Source: Hyphomonas beringensis
GTDB lineage: Bacteria; Pseudomonadota; Alphaproteobacteria; Caulobacterales; Hyphomonadaceae
Direction: 5' to 3'
Assembly (NCBI RefSeq): GCF_000682755.1
Contig: NZ_AWFF01000032.1
Span: 62,001 to 126,000 of the forward strand
DNA: 64,000 nucleotides
In this document: piece by piece, positions 9,100 to 19,160 of the stretch
Numbering within the stretch: the stretch's first letter is position 1
Layout of the letters: every line of letters begins with the position of its first letter
Notes under the pieces: model-generated
What the model was told of the DNA's origin: nothing
The model's input: the letters and a program-made list of their open reading frames with translations, nothing else
The model's database searches: none
Translations under genes and position numbers: made by a program

Positions 9100-10644
9100 G
9101 TGACCGGCCCCATACCCCAAACACTGACAGCCCGCGGGCCAGTCCAGGATGATGTATTGATCGTAGGGGCAGGCCTCGCAGGCCTGTTCCTGGCTTTGCA
9201 GCTGGCCCCGCGCCCCTGCACAGTCATCTCCCCCGCCCCACTGGGACAGGCCGCCTCATCTGCCTGGGCACAGGGCGGACTTGCCGCAGCCCTCCACCCC
9301 AAGGACAGCCCGGCGCAGCATGCTGCAGATACCGTGGCCGCAGGCGCAGGCCTGGTTGATCCGATCATTGCCCGCCTGATTGCCGAGGAAGGCCCGGCCC
9401 GCGTGCGAGACCTGATCGCCCTTGGCGTGCCCTTTGACCGCACACCCGATGGTGCGCTTGCCCTGTCGCTCGAAGCAGCACACTCTCACCCACGTGTCGC
9501 ACGCGTGGCTGGAGACCTGGCGGGCAAGGCCATCATGGACGCGCTGGTCGCAGCCGTGCACGCCGCGCCGCACATCCAGATCATTGAAGGCGTGCGCGCC
9601 ACAGGTCTGCTGCAGGATGAAACCCGCCGTGTGGCCGGGGTTATCCTGCGCGACCATGACGGCACGCTCAGCACACGCACAGCCCGTGAAACCGTTCTCT
9701 GCACAGGCGGCTCTGGCGGCCTGTTCCAGGTGACGACGAACCCGCCCGAAGCGCGCGGGGATGCCGTCGCCATGGCCTGGGAGGCAGGCGCCCTGATTGC
9801 GGATCTGGAATTTGTCCAGTTCCACCCGACCGCCATTGATATTGGACGCGATCCGGCGCCGCTGGCCACCGAAGCCCTGCGCGGCGAAGGCGCAACCCTG
9901 CACAATCGTGACGGCACGGCTTTCATGGCGAGCTATCATGAGCTGGCCGAACTGGCGCCACGGGACGAAGTCGCCCGCGCGGTCCACACAGAACGCATGT
10001 CTGGTCGTGGCGCATTCCTGGATTGCCGCAAAGCCGTTGGTGCCCACTTCCCAGAACACTTCCCGACCGTCTTTGCCGCGTGCAAATCCGCAGGCATCGA
10101 TCCGCGAACGGACATGATCCCGATTGCCCCGGCCGCGCATTACCATATGGGCGGCATTGTTCCGGATTTCTGGGGCCTCTCAACGCTGGACGGTCTTTCC
10201 GTCTGCGGAGAATGCACCTCAACCGGCGTACATGGCGCCAACCGCCTGGCCTCAAACTCTCTGCTGGAAGCGGTTGTTTTCTCTCACAGAATTGCCGAAA
10301 GGCTACGCGACGCGAAACTGTCCGATCCGGGCAGCGCCGAAGGCCATGTGCCCGCCGCCCTGCCCCATGCCGCGTTGCAGACATTGCGCAAGGCCATGTC
10401 CGAGAAGTGCGGCGTGGTGCGCAATGAGGCTGGCATGACAGAGGTTCTGAATCTGATCCTGGAGCTGCGCGACCAATATGGCCCGGCACGTGCGATCACC
10501 ACATCACGTCTGATCGTCACCTCTGCGCTGAACCGCAAGGAAAGCCGGGGCGGCCATTACCGGTCAGATTACCCGGATACAGGCGAACCGCACAGGCAGT
10601 TCATCCTGAAAGATACCCATACTGAGGAGCCCATACCCGCATGA
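9100..10644 (+). CDS. nadB: L-aspartate oxidase
   Basis: FAD enzyme that oxidises aspartate to iminoaspartate, the substrate of NadA. The Rossmann motif VLIVGAGLAGLFLALQL lies near residues 19-35, and QAASSAWAQGGLAAAL is the expected second FAD contact. HYHMGGI and GANRLASNSLLEAVV mark the catalytic and C-terminal FAD regions. At 514 residues the length is normal. The start is GTG, three bases after the previous stop, with no strong ribosome site, so translation probably depends on coupling. Its stop overlaps nadC in ATGA. Confidence 0.93.
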   Translation: MTGPIPQTLTARGPVQDDVLIVGAGLAGLFLALQLAPRPCTVISPAPLGQAASSAWAQGGLAAALHPKDSPAQHAADTVAAGAGLVDPIIARLIAEEGPARVRDLIALGVPFDRTPDGALALSLEAAHSHPRVARVAGDLAGKAIMDALVAAVHAAPHIQIIEGVRATGLLQDETRRVAGVILRDHDGTLSTRTARETVLCTGGSGGLFQVTTNPPEARGDAVAMAWEAGALIADLEFVQFHPTAIDIGRDPAPLATEALRGEGATLHNRDGTAFMASYHELAELAPRDEVARAVHTERMSGRGAFLDCRKAVGAHFPEHFPTVFAACKSAGIDPRTDMIPIAPAAHYHMGGIVPDFWGLSTLDGLSVCGECTSTGVHGANRLASNSLLEAVVFSHRIAERLRDAKLSDPGSAEGHVPAALPHAALQTLRKAMSEKCGVVRNEAGMTEVLNLILELRDQYGPARAITTSRLIVTSALNRKESRGGHYRSDYPDTGEPHRQFILKDTHTEEPIPA

Positions 10645-11498
10645 GCCCTGTTCCCCCGCCACTCCCAAGCATCATTCTGGACCCGATCGTGCGCCTGGCG
10701 CTCGCTGAAGACTTGGGCCGCGCCGGAGATCTGACTACAGACGCCACGATTGCGCCGGACACTCAGTTGAACGTCGTCATCGCCGCGCGCAAGCCGGGCG
10801 TGATTGCGGGCCTGGATGCGGCTGCGCATGCGCTGACCCTGGTGGACCCGTCCGTCTCGCTTGAGATTGTCCTGCAGGATGGCTCCGCCATTATGCCCGG
10901 CGATGTCGTGGCCAGACTGTCCGGCAGCGCCCGCTCCATCCTGACGGCGGAGCGCACCATGCTGAACTTCATCGGGCGTCTGTCCGCCGTTGCCACCATG
11001 ACGCGCGCTTATGTCGAAAAAGTCTCCCACACGAACGCCCGGATTGTTTGCACACGCAAGACCACACCTGGCCATCGCGCGTTGGAAAAGCGCGCCGTAC
11101 GCTGCGGCGGCGGCACGGCCCACCGCTATGGCCTGGATGACGCGATCCTGATCAAGGACAATCATATCGCCGCATGCGGTGGTTCCGTCGCGGTCGCCAT
11201 GCAGCGCGCCAAGGCCTATGCAGGCCATCTGCGCATGATCGAAATCGAAGTCGACACGCTGGAACAATTTGAGGAGGCGCTGAAACATGCCCCTCATGCC
11301 GTGCTGCTGGATAATATGGATACAGCGACGTTGCGGCGCGCCGTTGCGATGAATGAAGGCCGGGTCACACTGGAGGCGTCCGGCGGCGTTACGCTGGAAA
11401 CTGTGGCCGCAATCGCCGAGACGGGGGTCGATTTCATCTCAGTTGGCGCACTGACCCATTCCGCCCCCAATCTTGACGTGGGCATGGATGTGGCCTGA
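10641..11498 (+). CDS. nadC: Nicotinate-nucleotide diphosphorylase (carboxylating)
   Basis: Quinolinate phosphoribosyltransferase, which converts quinolinate and PRPP to nicotinate mononucleotide, CO2 and pyrophosphate. Family motifs are visible: ALAEDLGRAGDLTT near the N-terminus, ERTMLNFIGRLSAVAT near residues 104-119, CTRKTTPGHRALEKRAVRCGG near 137-157 (substrate-binding Arg/Lys), and LDNMD and SGGVTLE in the barrel. Its 285 residues are normal. It overlaps nadB by four bases. Confidence 0.95.
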   Translation: MSPVPPPLPSIILDPIVRLALAEDLGRAGDLTTDATIAPDTQLNVVIAARKPGVIAGLDAAAHALTLVDPSVSLEIVLQDGSAIMPGDVVARLSGSARSILTAERTMLNFIGRLSAVATMTRAYVEKVSHTNARIVCTRKTTPGHRALEKRAVRCGGGTAHRYGLDDAILIKDNHIAACGGSVAVAMQRAKAYAGHLRMIEIEVDTLEQFEEALKHAPHAVLLDNMDTATLRRAVAMNEGRVTLEASGGVTLETVAAIAETGVDFISVGALTHSAPNLDVGMDVA

Positions 11499-11545
11499 CA
11501 CTGACTGAAAGGGCATGAGTCCCTGACAGCAGGAAGGAATCGCCC

Positions 11546-12355
11546 ATGTCACATTCAGGTGGCCGAAAAAGTATTTTCATTACAGGTGCCGCCTCAGGCA
11601 TTGGCGCAGAAACGGCCCGGCTTTTCGCCAAGCGCGGCTGGTTTTGCGGCCTCTACGACGTCAACATGGACGCATTGAACGCCGTTCAGGAAGAGATTGG
11701 CGAAAACAACTGCATCATGGCCGGACTCAATGTCTGCTCTCGCAATGACTGGCGCGCCGCCGTGAAGGATTTTGGTGAGGCCACCGAAGGCGCCATGAAC
11801 GTGCTGTTCAATAATGCCGGCATCGGGCGTCATGGCTGGTTCGAGGATGTTTCCGGCGAAGACAATGATGCCATCATCGATGTGAATGTGAAGGGCGTGA
11901 TCAATGGCGTTCAGGCCAGCCTGCCGCTGCTGAAGGCCACCTCTGGTGCGCGCATCGTCAATACGGCCTCCACCGCTGGCATTGTCGGTTCGCCACAGCT
12001 GGCCGTTTACTCGGCATCGAAATTTGCCGTGCGGGGCCTGACAGAAGCGCTTGATGCAGAATTCCGCGACCTGGATATCCGCGTGACAAGCCTGATGCCC
12101 TGGTTTGTCGAGACCCCTATTTTGGAAATGGGCGACCGGGAAGGCTCCAACCACAAAATGTCTGACCAGCTGCGCGAGGCTGGCATGAATGTCTATCCGG
12201 TCTCCATGGCCGCCGAACGCGCCTGGGATGCCGCGCATGGCAAGGACATCCACTATATGGTCGGCAAGGATGCAGAGCGGGCAAAATTCATGACCCGCTG
12301 GCTGCCCGGGGGCATCCGCAAGCGGGTGCGGGATGGTGTGCCACCGCGCGACTAG
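11546..12355 (+). CDS. Short-chain dehydrogenase/reductase
   Basis: NAD(P)-dependent oxidoreductase with a complete classical SDR set: cofactor motif TGAASGIG (about residues 13-20), NNAGIG (about 89-94), the catalytic serine in IVNTASTAGIVG, and YSASK (about 154-158). The segment LMPWFVETPIL follows, as usual. The substrate is not evident. A good ribosome site (AGGAA) precedes the ATG 47 bases after nadC, so it may share the NAD-gene transcript. A strong terminator follows. Confidence 0.9.
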   Translation: MSHSGGRKSIFITGAASGIGAETARLFAKRGWFCGLYDVNMDALNAVQEEIGENNCIMAGLNVCSRNDWRAAVKDFGEATEGAMNVLFNNAGIGRHGWFEDVSGEDNDAIIDVNVKGVINGVQASLPLLKATSGARIVNTASTAGIVGSPQLAVYSASKFAVRGLTEALDAEFRDLDIRVTSLMPWFVETPILEMGDREGSNHKMSDQLREAGMNVYPVSMAAERAWDAAHGKDIHYMVGKDAERAKFMTRWLPGGIRKRVRDGVPPRD

Positions 12356-12380
12356 ATTTCCCATTCCGGGACGGGAAAAC

Positions 12381-12418
12381 AAAAAGGCCGCCGATGACAG
12401 TCATCGGCGGCCTTTTTT
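12381..12418. terminator. Bidirectional intrinsic terminator
   Basis: A perfect 12-base-pair stem (GGCCGCCGATGA, 12386-12397, with its complement at 12401-12412) around a three-base loop is flanked by five A residues on the left and six T residues on the right. It therefore works in both orientations. It sits between the converging SDR gene and the SleB-type gene. Confidence 0.93.
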
Positions 12419-12441
12419 GAGGCTCGCGGCGCGGCGCGAAG

Positions 12442-13641
12442 CTAGTTCATGCCGCCATAAGCACTAGAGCCCGGAGACAGGGCAGCCTTCTCGGCCTGGG
12501 CAGCAGTATAGGCCGCAACAGAATCCTTAGGCGGCAGCTTTTCAGACACCGGCACATCAGACGTAGCATTCGCGGACGCGCGAACAGTCGTCAGGCGCGG
12601 CGCACCATTGGTGATGGTGCGGGTCGAGGTCGTGACCGTCGCCGGGGCAATTGTCGCGGCATCTACGCCGGCAATCTTGGTGTCTTGCTTGTCTGCAGAG
12701 ACCGTGCGGATGACAGACGTAGCCGCCGCATTCTTGTCTTCTGCGGCCATGATGACCTGTTCGCGTTTGTTATTGTAGTTGCGGCGCACTTTCGCCCACT
12801 CAGATCCCCGTGGGAAGCGATAGAAGACGTGCAGGCCGATCTTGTCGGTCTTGATCAGGCCAGCGCTCCAGATCGGGTCCACATAAGTCGCGTGATAGTG
12901 GGTGGCCCCACCTGTACGCTGCTCATTGAGGTTCATCATGACGTGCGCGGCAACCTTCTGGGCGCTTTCCCAGTTGCGGCCACGTGGCTGACGATTCAGC
13001 GCGCCATCGCAGGTAAAAGTGAACTGACAGCCGGTTGTGCGCGTTGCCCCCTGGAAGACAACATCACAGACGCTGTCAGGATAGCGATGATCACGCACAC
13101 GATTCTTGATGACTTCGGCAACCGCCAGCTGGCCTTCGAGAGATTCGGTGCCAGCCTCATAATAAACGGCCTTGGCCAGGCAATCGGCCTCGGTATTGAT
13201 CTTTTCGGCGCGCTTGATGTGCTCCGGACGGAAAGACACCAGAGAAGACAGCGCGGCGCCATCACGGTCGCGCATGGCGTAACGGCTCATGGAGGAGTCC
13301 GTGTCGCGCTTCAGCGTGTATTCCACCGTGCGGATCCACGGGGAATCAAGCAGGCGCGGGGTGTGCGGGTCCGTACGGACCGTGACACCGCCGTCTTCGA
13401 TTGAGGCAAGACGCATCGCTTCGGCCCGGAAATCCGCCTCAGCCCGCTTTTCGAGCTGAACGTCGCCCAGAACCGGCAAGGTTACAGTCGCGGCGACGGC
13501 GCAGACCGCAATGGTCGCACCCCGCACGATTATATCTCGCTGCTCTTCGTTCGTCATAGCCATCCACCAACGCTTGAGCTGCCCTTGGAGCCCACGCATT
13601 GACGACAGCGTCGCCCTTCGTGGTTGAAGAACCCTTAACAT
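12442..13641 (-). CDS. SleB-type cell wall hydrolase, membrane-anchored or secreted
   Basis: Peptidoglycan hydrolase of the SleB/CwlJ (Hydrolase_2) family. The signature CLAKAVYYEAGTESLEG, then QLAVAEVIKNRV near residue 170, is decisive, followed by CDVVFQG, CQFTFTCDG and ATHYHATYVDPIW. A hydrophobic stretch (TIAVCAVAATVTLPVLG, about residues 43-59) should be a signal anchor placing the domain in the periplasm. The C-terminal 100 residues are Ala/Thr/Pro-rich and low in complexity. I prefer the ATG at 13639-13641, with GGGGAG upstream, over a GTG one codon earlier. In non-sporulating alphaproteobacteria such proteins are thought to act in wall remodelling. Confidence 0.87.
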   Translation of the reverse strand: MLRVLQPRRATLSSMRGLQGQLKRWWMAMTNEEQRDIIVRGATIAVCAVAATVTLPVLGDVQLEKRAEADFRAEAMRLASIEDGGVTVRTDPHTPRLLDSPWIRTVEYTLKRDTDSSMSRYAMRDRDGAALSSLVSFRPEHIKRAEKINTEADCLAKAVYYEAGTESLEGQLAVAEVIKNRVRDHRYPDSVCDVVFQGATRTTGCQFTFTCDGALNRQPRGRNWESAQKVAAHVMMNLNEQRTGGATHYHATYVDPIWSAGLIKTDKIGLHVFYRFPRGSEWAKVRRNYNNKREQVIMAAEDKNAAATSVIRTVSADKQDTKIAGVDAATIAPATVTTSTRTITNGAPRLTTVRASANATSDVPVSEKLPPKDSVAAYTAAQAEKAALSPGSSAYGGMN

Positions 13642-13987
13642 CACCGCTCCCCAATCCCCCGGCAGACGATATATTCCGTCACTTTGACCCGGGTGTTTTT
13701 GGTTTGACTTGTTAATTTATGGGATGATTTTTTCATCCCGTTCTGACTGGGGATATGCACCCCATTCGCTAAGTAGCAAGAAGCTCGCCAGTTCGGGGAG
13801 TGACATTTCTGTCAGAATGGCATTACGCGAATTTCATAAATAAAGGCGCCATCTCATGAGATGGCGCCCAAACTATTGTATTTTAGAGGAATATTTCCTC
13901 AATTTTCACGAATTTTGACGCGGTGCAAAAACACCCCTGTGGTCAAAATACAACACCCAAATGATGCCGATTCGAGCGCCAAGCTAC
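13642..13987. other. Intergenic region between ppdK and the SleB-type gene
   Basis: About 345 bases with no credible gene on either strand. It holds the ppdK terminator palindrome (listed separately) and a small dyad, GGGATGA (13721-13727) / TCATCCC (13733-13739), in the probable leader or promoter region of the SleB-type gene. The rest is relatively AT-rich and presumably contains that gene's promoter. I could not assign promoter elements with confidence. Confidence 0.6.
13837..13868 (-). terminator. Intrinsic terminator downstream of ppdK
   Basis: A self-complementary 24-base palindrome at 13845-13868 (half-site GGCGCCATCTCA) is followed, reading on the minus strand, by a T-rich run (TTTATTTATG). 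It lies 120 bases beyond the ppdK stop codon and should end the glyQ-glyS-ppdK direction transcripts. Confidence 0.75.
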
Positions 13988-16702
13988 CTATTTGTGCGAC
14001 TCCTTGAGGGCCGCATGTGCCGCTGCGAGACGCGCAATCGGCACCCGGTACGGCGAACAGGACACATAATCGAGGCCTGTGAGGTGGCAAAAATTAATGG
14101 ATGCCGGATCGCCGCCATGCTCCCCGCAAATGCCCAGCTTGATGCCCGGACGGGTGCTGCGGCCGCGCTCAGCAGCGGTGCGAACCAGCTCACCCACGCC
14201 CACCTGATCCAGCGTGACGAAGGGGTCTTTTTCGTAGATTCCCTTGTCCTCATAGACCTTCAGGAAGCGCCCGGCATCATCGCGGGAGATGCCCAGCGTG
14301 GTCTGGGTGAGGTCGTTTGTCCCGAAGGAGAAGAACTCGGCTGACTTTGCAATCTCACCAGCCTGCAGTGCGGCGCGGGGCAGCTCGATCATCGTGCCGA
14401 CCATATAGTCCAGCGTCACGCCCGTCTCTTCGAAGACAGACTTGGCCACATCATCTACCACAGCCTTCAGAATGGCGAGTTCCTTATGGGTCGCCACCAG
14501 CGGGATCATAACTTCCGGGATCGGCTTGCGGCCTGTCTCTCCGGCCACCTTCACAGCGGCTTCAAAGATGGCACGGGCCTGCATCTCGTAGATTTCAGGA
14601 TAGGTGATGCCCAGGCGGCAGCCACGGTGGCCAAGCATCGGGTTGCTCTCGTGAAGCTCCCCGGCGCGCTGGCGCAGCACGTCAACGCTGACACCGGAGG
14701 CCTTGGCCACGTCTTCCATGTCCTCATCGGTGTGAGGCAGGAATTCGTGAAGCGGCGGATCCAGAAGGCGGATCGTGGCCGGGCGGTCTTCCAGAATGCG
14801 GAAGATCTCCTCAAAGTCGCTGCGCTGCATCGGCAGCAACTTGTTCAGCGCGGCGCGGCGACCAGATTCGTTCTCCGCCAGGATCATGGCGCGCACTTCC
14901 GGGATGCGCTCTGCATCGAAGAACATATGCTCCGTGCGGCAGAGGCCGACGCCTTCAGCGCCGAATTCAACCGCGGTGCGGGTGTCGAGCGGGGTTTCCG
15001 CGTTGGCACGAACTTTCAGCTTCCGGGCCTTGTCAGCCCATTCCATCAGCAGGCCGAAATCGCCGGAGAGGTCTGGCTGAACCATCTCTACAGCGCCGAG
15101 CATGACCTGGCCGGTCGCGCCGTCCACGGTGATGATCTCACCCTTTTTCACTTCACGGCCCATGACGCGGAACACGCCATTCTTGCTGTCGATCTGAAGG
15201 CCACCGGCACCACAGACGCAAGGACGGCCCATGCCGCGCGCAACAACGGCGGCGTGGCTGGTCATGCCGCCGCGCGCCGTAACGATGGCGCGGGAAGCGT
15301 GCATGCCCTTGATGTCTTCCGGGCTGGTCTCGATCCGCACGAGAATGACGTCTTCGCCTTTCTCGGCCAGATCCCAGGCCTCATCGGATTCGAATACAAC
15401 CTTGCCGACGGCTGCGCCGGGGCTGGCTGGCAGACCGGTGATGATCACATCACGAGCAGCCTCTTCGGAAATGGTCGGGTGCAGCAGCTGGTCCAGCTGA
15501 GACGGCTCCAGGCGCAGCACGGCCTCCTCTTCCGTCACCAGGCCTTCGCGGGCCATGTCGACGGCGATCTTGAGCGCGGCAGCCGCCGTCCGTTTGCCGT
15601 TACGGGTCTGCAGCATGTAGAGGCGGCCATCTTCGACCGTGAACTCCAGATCCTGCATATCCTTGTAGTGTTGCTCCAGCGTGTTCGCGACATCGCGCAG
15701 CTGGGTGTAGACTTCCGGCATCGCCTCTTCGAGCGGCGCATCTTCAGAGCCGAGCTTGTCAGCCCGTTCACGGGAGATCGGCGCTGGCGTGCGGATACCC
15801 GCCACAACGTCTTCGCCCTGCGCATTGATCAGATATTCGCCATAGAAGACCGGGTCGCCATTGGACGGGTCACGTGTAAAGGCCACGCCGGTAGCGGAGG
15901 TTTCGCCCAGATTGCCGAACACCATGGCCTGAACGTTCACAGCCGTGCCCCATTCCTCCGGAATGTCGTTCAGCTTGCGATAAGTGATCGCGCGGTCATT
16001 CATCCATGAGCCGAAGACGGCGGTGATGGCGCCCCACAGCTGTTCCTTCGGATCATCCGGGAACGGGCGGCCAAGATTGTGCTGAACCGCGGATTTGTAG
16101 AGCGTGATGATCTTCTTCCAGTCATCGGCTGTCATCTCGGTGTCGAGATCATAGCCCTGACGGTCTTTATAATCGTCCAGAATGTGCTCGAACTCGTCAT
16201 GGCTGATGTTCAGCACGACGTTTGAGTACATCTGGATGAAGCGGCGATAGGAATCATAGGCGAACCGATCGCCGGCCTTTTTGGCAAGGCCTGCGGCGGC
16301 CGTCTCATTCAGGCCGAGGTTCAGGACCGTATCCATCATGCCCGGCATGGAGGCGCGGGCGCCAGAACGCACGGAGACGAGCAGCGGGTTTTCCGGATCG
16401 CCAAAGCCCTTGCCGGTTTCTTTCTCGATAGCTTCCAGCGCGATATCCACCTGCGCTTCCAGCGTGTCCGGATACTTCCGGTCAAGCTCGTAATATGCCG
16501 TGCACACAGCCGTGGTGATCGTGAACCCGGGTGGAACCGGCAGGCCAAGCTTCGCCATTTCCGCGAGGTTTGCGCCCTTGCCACCCAGCAAGTTCTTCAT
16601 TGAAGCGTCGCCATCTGCGCTGCCGCCACCAAAAGCATACACCCAGGTTTCGTCTGCGGTCTTAAGTGCTGCTTCACCCATGAATTCTGCCTTCCGATAC
16701 AT
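13988..16702 (-). CDS. ppdK: Pyruvate, phosphate dikinase
   Basis: Interconverts pyruvate, ATP and phosphate with phosphoenolpyruvate, AMP and pyrophosphate, acting in gluconeogenesis or pyrophosphate-driven glycolysis. The N-terminal ATP-grasp domain begins WVYAFGGGSADGD and KNLLGGKGANLAEM. The phosphohistidine domain has RGGMTSHAAVVARGMG (catalytic His in TSH). The C-terminal PEP barrel has GLCRTEHMFF and FSFGTNDLTQTTLG. The ATG at 16700-16702 has AGGGGA seven bases upstream (904 residues); an ATG seven codons later with GGAAGG is a close alternative. The glyQ-glyS-ppdK order is common in this lineage. Confidence 0.95.
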   Translation of the reverse strand: MYRKAEFMGEAALKTADETWVYAFGGGSADGDASMKNLLGGKGANLAEMAKLGLPVPPGFTITTAVCTAYYELDRKYPDTLEAQVDIALEAIEKETGKGFGDPENPLLVSVRSGARASMPGMMDTVLNLGLNETAAAGLAKKAGDRFAYDSYRRFIQMYSNVVLNISHDEFEHILDDYKDRQGYDLDTEMTADDWKKIITLYKSAVQHNLGRPFPDDPKEQLWGAITAVFGSWMNDRAITYRKLNDIPEEWGTAVNVQAMVFGNLGETSATGVAFTRDPSNGDPVFYGEYLINAQGEDVVAGIRTPAPISRERADKLGSEDAPLEEAMPEVYTQLRDVANTLEQHYKDMQDLEFTVEDGRLYMLQTRNGKRTAAAALKIAVDMAREGLVTEEEAVLRLEPSQLDQLLHPTISEEAARDVIITGLPASPGAAVGKVVFESDEAWDLAEKGEDVILVRIETSPEDIKGMHASRAIVTARGGMTSHAAVVARGMGRPCVCGAGGLQIDSKNGVFRVMGREVKKGEIITVDGATGQVMLGAVEMVQPDLSGDFGLLMEWADKARKLKVRANAETPLDTRTAVEFGAEGVGLCRTEHMFFDAERIPEVRAMILAENESGRRAALNKLLPMQRSDFEEIFRILEDRPATIRLLDPPLHEFLPHTDEDMEDVAKASGVSVDVLRQRAGELHESNPMLGHRGCRLGITYPEIYEMQARAIFEAAVKVAGETGRKPIPEVMIPLVATHKELAILKAVVDDVAKSVFEETGVTLDYMVGTMIELPRAALQAGEIAKSAEFFSFGTNDLTQTTLGISRDDAGRFLKVYEDKGIYEKDPFVTLDQVGVGELVRTAAERGRSTRPGIKLGICGEHGGDPASINFCHLTGLDYVSCSPYRVPIARLAAAHAALKESHK

Positions 16703-16883
16703 GTCAGTGTCCCCTGAGATTACCCCGGGGTGATTTGCAATTCCTATGCTGCATTGCAGCGCCATTGGCCAGTGTCCGAAAGGGCACTGGTGGTGTGACA
16801 ACGTTGTTTGTGACACATTGGCGCTATTGCGGGCAAAAGCGCCGTTCCACAGTGGGACAGCACCGACACGGGCTTAACCCAGA

Positions 16884-19106
16884 TCAGCCGTCAATCCTGG
16901 AGAAATCCGCCACGCGGTGCAGCGTGTCGCGGATCTGTGTGAGCAGAGCCAGACGATTCGCCCGCACGGCGGCATCGTCATCATTCACCATCACGGCCTC
17001 AAAGAAGGCATCGACCGGACCGCGCAGTCTGGCCAGCTCGGCCATGGCGCCGGTGAAGTCTTCTGCTTCAAGCGGGCCTTCGATGGCGGCCTGAACCTCG
17101 GTCAGCGCTTTGGCGAGGGCCTGCTCCTCAGCCGGGCCCTTGGCGATCAGGCCCGCATTGACGGAGAGGTCTTCAGGCAGCTCGCCCTTCTTCTCTTCCG
17201 CGCGCAGGATGTTCGCCGCGCGCTTGTAGCCTGCGAGCAGGTTTGCGCCGTCTTCGGTATCAAGGAACGCGCCCAATGCTTCGACGCGGCGGGTGATCAG
17301 CACCAGATCATCCTCACCGAGCGCGAACACGGCATCGATCAGATCATGCCGCTGCCCCTGGTCGCGGAGGTATTGCTTCAGGCGGTCAGCGAAGAAGGAG
17401 AGGAGGTCTTCGTGAACGAATTCAACTTGCGAAAACCAGTCATTTTCGGCCACCGGGTACTTCACCGCCAATGGGCCTGATACCTCATAAAATGTCCGCT
17501 CGGATATCTGGCCATCGCGATAGAGCGATAGCAACTCCCGATGGGCTTCGATATAAGCTTTGCGCTCGGTTTCACGTGACAAAAGATAATTCGTAATAGA
17601 GGCAGCCCTAAGAAAGTCTGATCGGAGTGGCAACCTCACCGCATTTTCCAAAAGGATTCGTACCACACCAAGCGCCGCGCGGCGCAAGGCGAACGGGTCT
17701 TTCGAACCGGTCGGTTTCTCATCAATCGCCCAGAAGCCGACCAGCGTGTCTAGCTTATCGGCGAGGGCGACAGCGATGCCCACCGAATTGGTCGGCACGG
17801 AGTCGCTTGGGCCCTGCGGCTTGTAGTGGTCACGGATCGCGTCAGCGACGGCAGCCGGTTCACCCGCTTCCAGCGCATAATAGCGGCCCATCATGCCCTG
17901 CAGTTCCGGAAACTCGCCAACCATTTCTGACACGAGGTCTGCCTTGGCAAGGCGCGCAGCGCGTTCGGCCAAGTCCGGATCAGCACCGACTTTCGGGGCG
18001 AGTTCGCGGGCCAGCGCCGCGACCCGTTCCACCTTGTCGCGCACACTGCCGAGGTTCTTGAAGGCAATCGTGGACAGCTTTTCGGCCATCTCTTCCAGCG
18101 GCTTCGCCTTGTCGAGATCCCAGAAGAAACGCGCATCATCGAGACGGGCGGAGAGGACGCGGGAGTTCCCCTCGGCCAGCTTCTTGCCGCCATCGGCCGC
18201 GTCAATGTTCGCCACGACGATGAAGTTCGGTGCAAGCTTGCCGGTCTTCTTGTCGTTCACGGCGAAGTATTTCTGGTGCGTGCGCATGGACAGCTGGATC
18301 ACTTCCGGTGGCAGGGCCAGGAAATCCGGGTCCATATTGCCGAGCACAACGACCGGCCATTCGGCGAGGCCGACGACCTCTTCCAGAAGGCCCTTGTCTT
18401 CGATCCATTCGAGGCCTGCCTCAGCACAGACTTTTTCGATGCCCTCCAGGATCACCTGACGGCGCTCATCGCGCGTCAGCTTCACATGGCCTGCACCGCC
18501 CAGCTGGGCTTCATAATCCTTGCGACTGGTAACCGTGTAGGGCCCACGGCCATGCACGCGATGGCCTTCCGTCTCATTACCGCTGGCAAGGCCATCGACA
18601 TCGAACGGCACGATCTGCCCGTCCAGAACGCAGGTGATGCGCTGTAACGGACGCACCCAGCGTAGCTCTCCCTTGCCCCAGCGCATGGATTTCGGCCAAT
18701 GGAAACCGCGAATGATGGCCGGCACAGCCTCTGCGATGATGTCTTTCGCGTCGCGGCCCGGCGTCTCGATCACGGCGACATAGAAATCGCCTTTCTTGGG
18801 ATCGGAGCGCACTTCGGCCTGGCTGATGTCGCTAAGGCCTGCGCTGCGCAGGAAGCCTTCAATCGCCTTGTCCGGTGCGCCGACCTTTGGGCCCTTGCGC
18901 TCTTCCTTTACATCGGCGGAGCGTTCCGTCAGGCCGTCAACGAACACGGTCAGGCGGCGCGGCCCGGAGGCCGTCTCCAGCGCAGACCAGCTGAGGCCCG
19001 CCTCGCCCAGCGCCTTTTCCAGCGCTGCGCCGAGATCACTCTCGGCCTTCGCCTGCATGCGCGCGGGGATTTCCTCGGAGAAGATTTCAAGAAGCAGCTC
19101 AGCCAT
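16884..19106 (-). CDS. glyS: Glycyl-tRNA synthetase beta subunit
   Basis: Beta chain of the heterotetrameric glycyl-tRNA synthetase, needed for tRNA recognition and aminoacylation. It starts MAELLLEIFSEEIPARMQ, the standard beta-subunit N-terminus, and contains FHWPKSMRWG, RTHQKYFAV and the segment DKLDTLVGFW with KPTGSKDPFALRRAALGVVR (the HD-like core) in the middle. The C-terminal DALR-type anticodon-binding region ends near FSRIDG. At 740 residues it is slightly long but within the alphaproteobacterial range. It follows glyQ by 54 bases. Confidence 0.95.
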   Translation of the reverse strand: MAELLLEIFSEEIPARMQAKAESDLGAALEKALGEAGLSWSALETASGPRRLTVFVDGLTERSADVKEERKGPKVGAPDKAIEGFLRSAGLSDISQAEVRSDPKKGDFYVAVIETPGRDAKDIIAEAVPAIIRGFHWPKSMRWGKGELRWVRPLQRITCVLDGQIVPFDVDGLASGNETEGHRVHGRGPYTVTSRKDYEAQLGGAGHVKLTRDERRQVILEGIEKVCAEAGLEWIEDKGLLEEVVGLAEWPVVVLGNMDPDFLALPPEVIQLSMRTHQKYFAVNDKKTGKLAPNFIVVANIDAADGGKKLAEGNSRVLSARLDDARFFWDLDKAKPLEEMAEKLSTIAFKNLGSVRDKVERVAALARELAPKVGADPDLAERAARLAKADLVSEMVGEFPELQGMMGRYYALEAGEPAAVADAIRDHYKPQGPSDSVPTNSVGIAVALADKLDTLVGFWAIDEKPTGSKDPFALRRAALGVVRILLENAVRLPLRSDFLRAASITNYLLSRETERKAYIEAHRELLSLYRDGQISERTFYEVSGPLAVKYPVAENDWFSQVEFVHEDLLSFFADRLKQYLRDQGQRHDLIDAVFALGEDDLVLITRRVEALGAFLDTEDGANLLAGYKRAANILRAEEKKGELPEDLSVNAGLIAKGPAEEQALAKALTEVQAAIEGPLEAEDFTGAMAELARLRGPVDAFFEAVMVNDDDAAVRANRLALLTQIRDTLHRVADFSRIDG

Positions 19107-19160
19107 TATGGGGTCCAGCCTGAGAATTCGGTGTTCGGATCATGGGGTGAAGTATGAGGG

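Noticed and set aside
14486-16009. 507-codon plus-strand frame opposite ppdK
   Set aside because: Fully antisense to PPDK, whose motifs are intact; no family resemblance and a Gly/His/Arg-biased composition typical of shadow frames.
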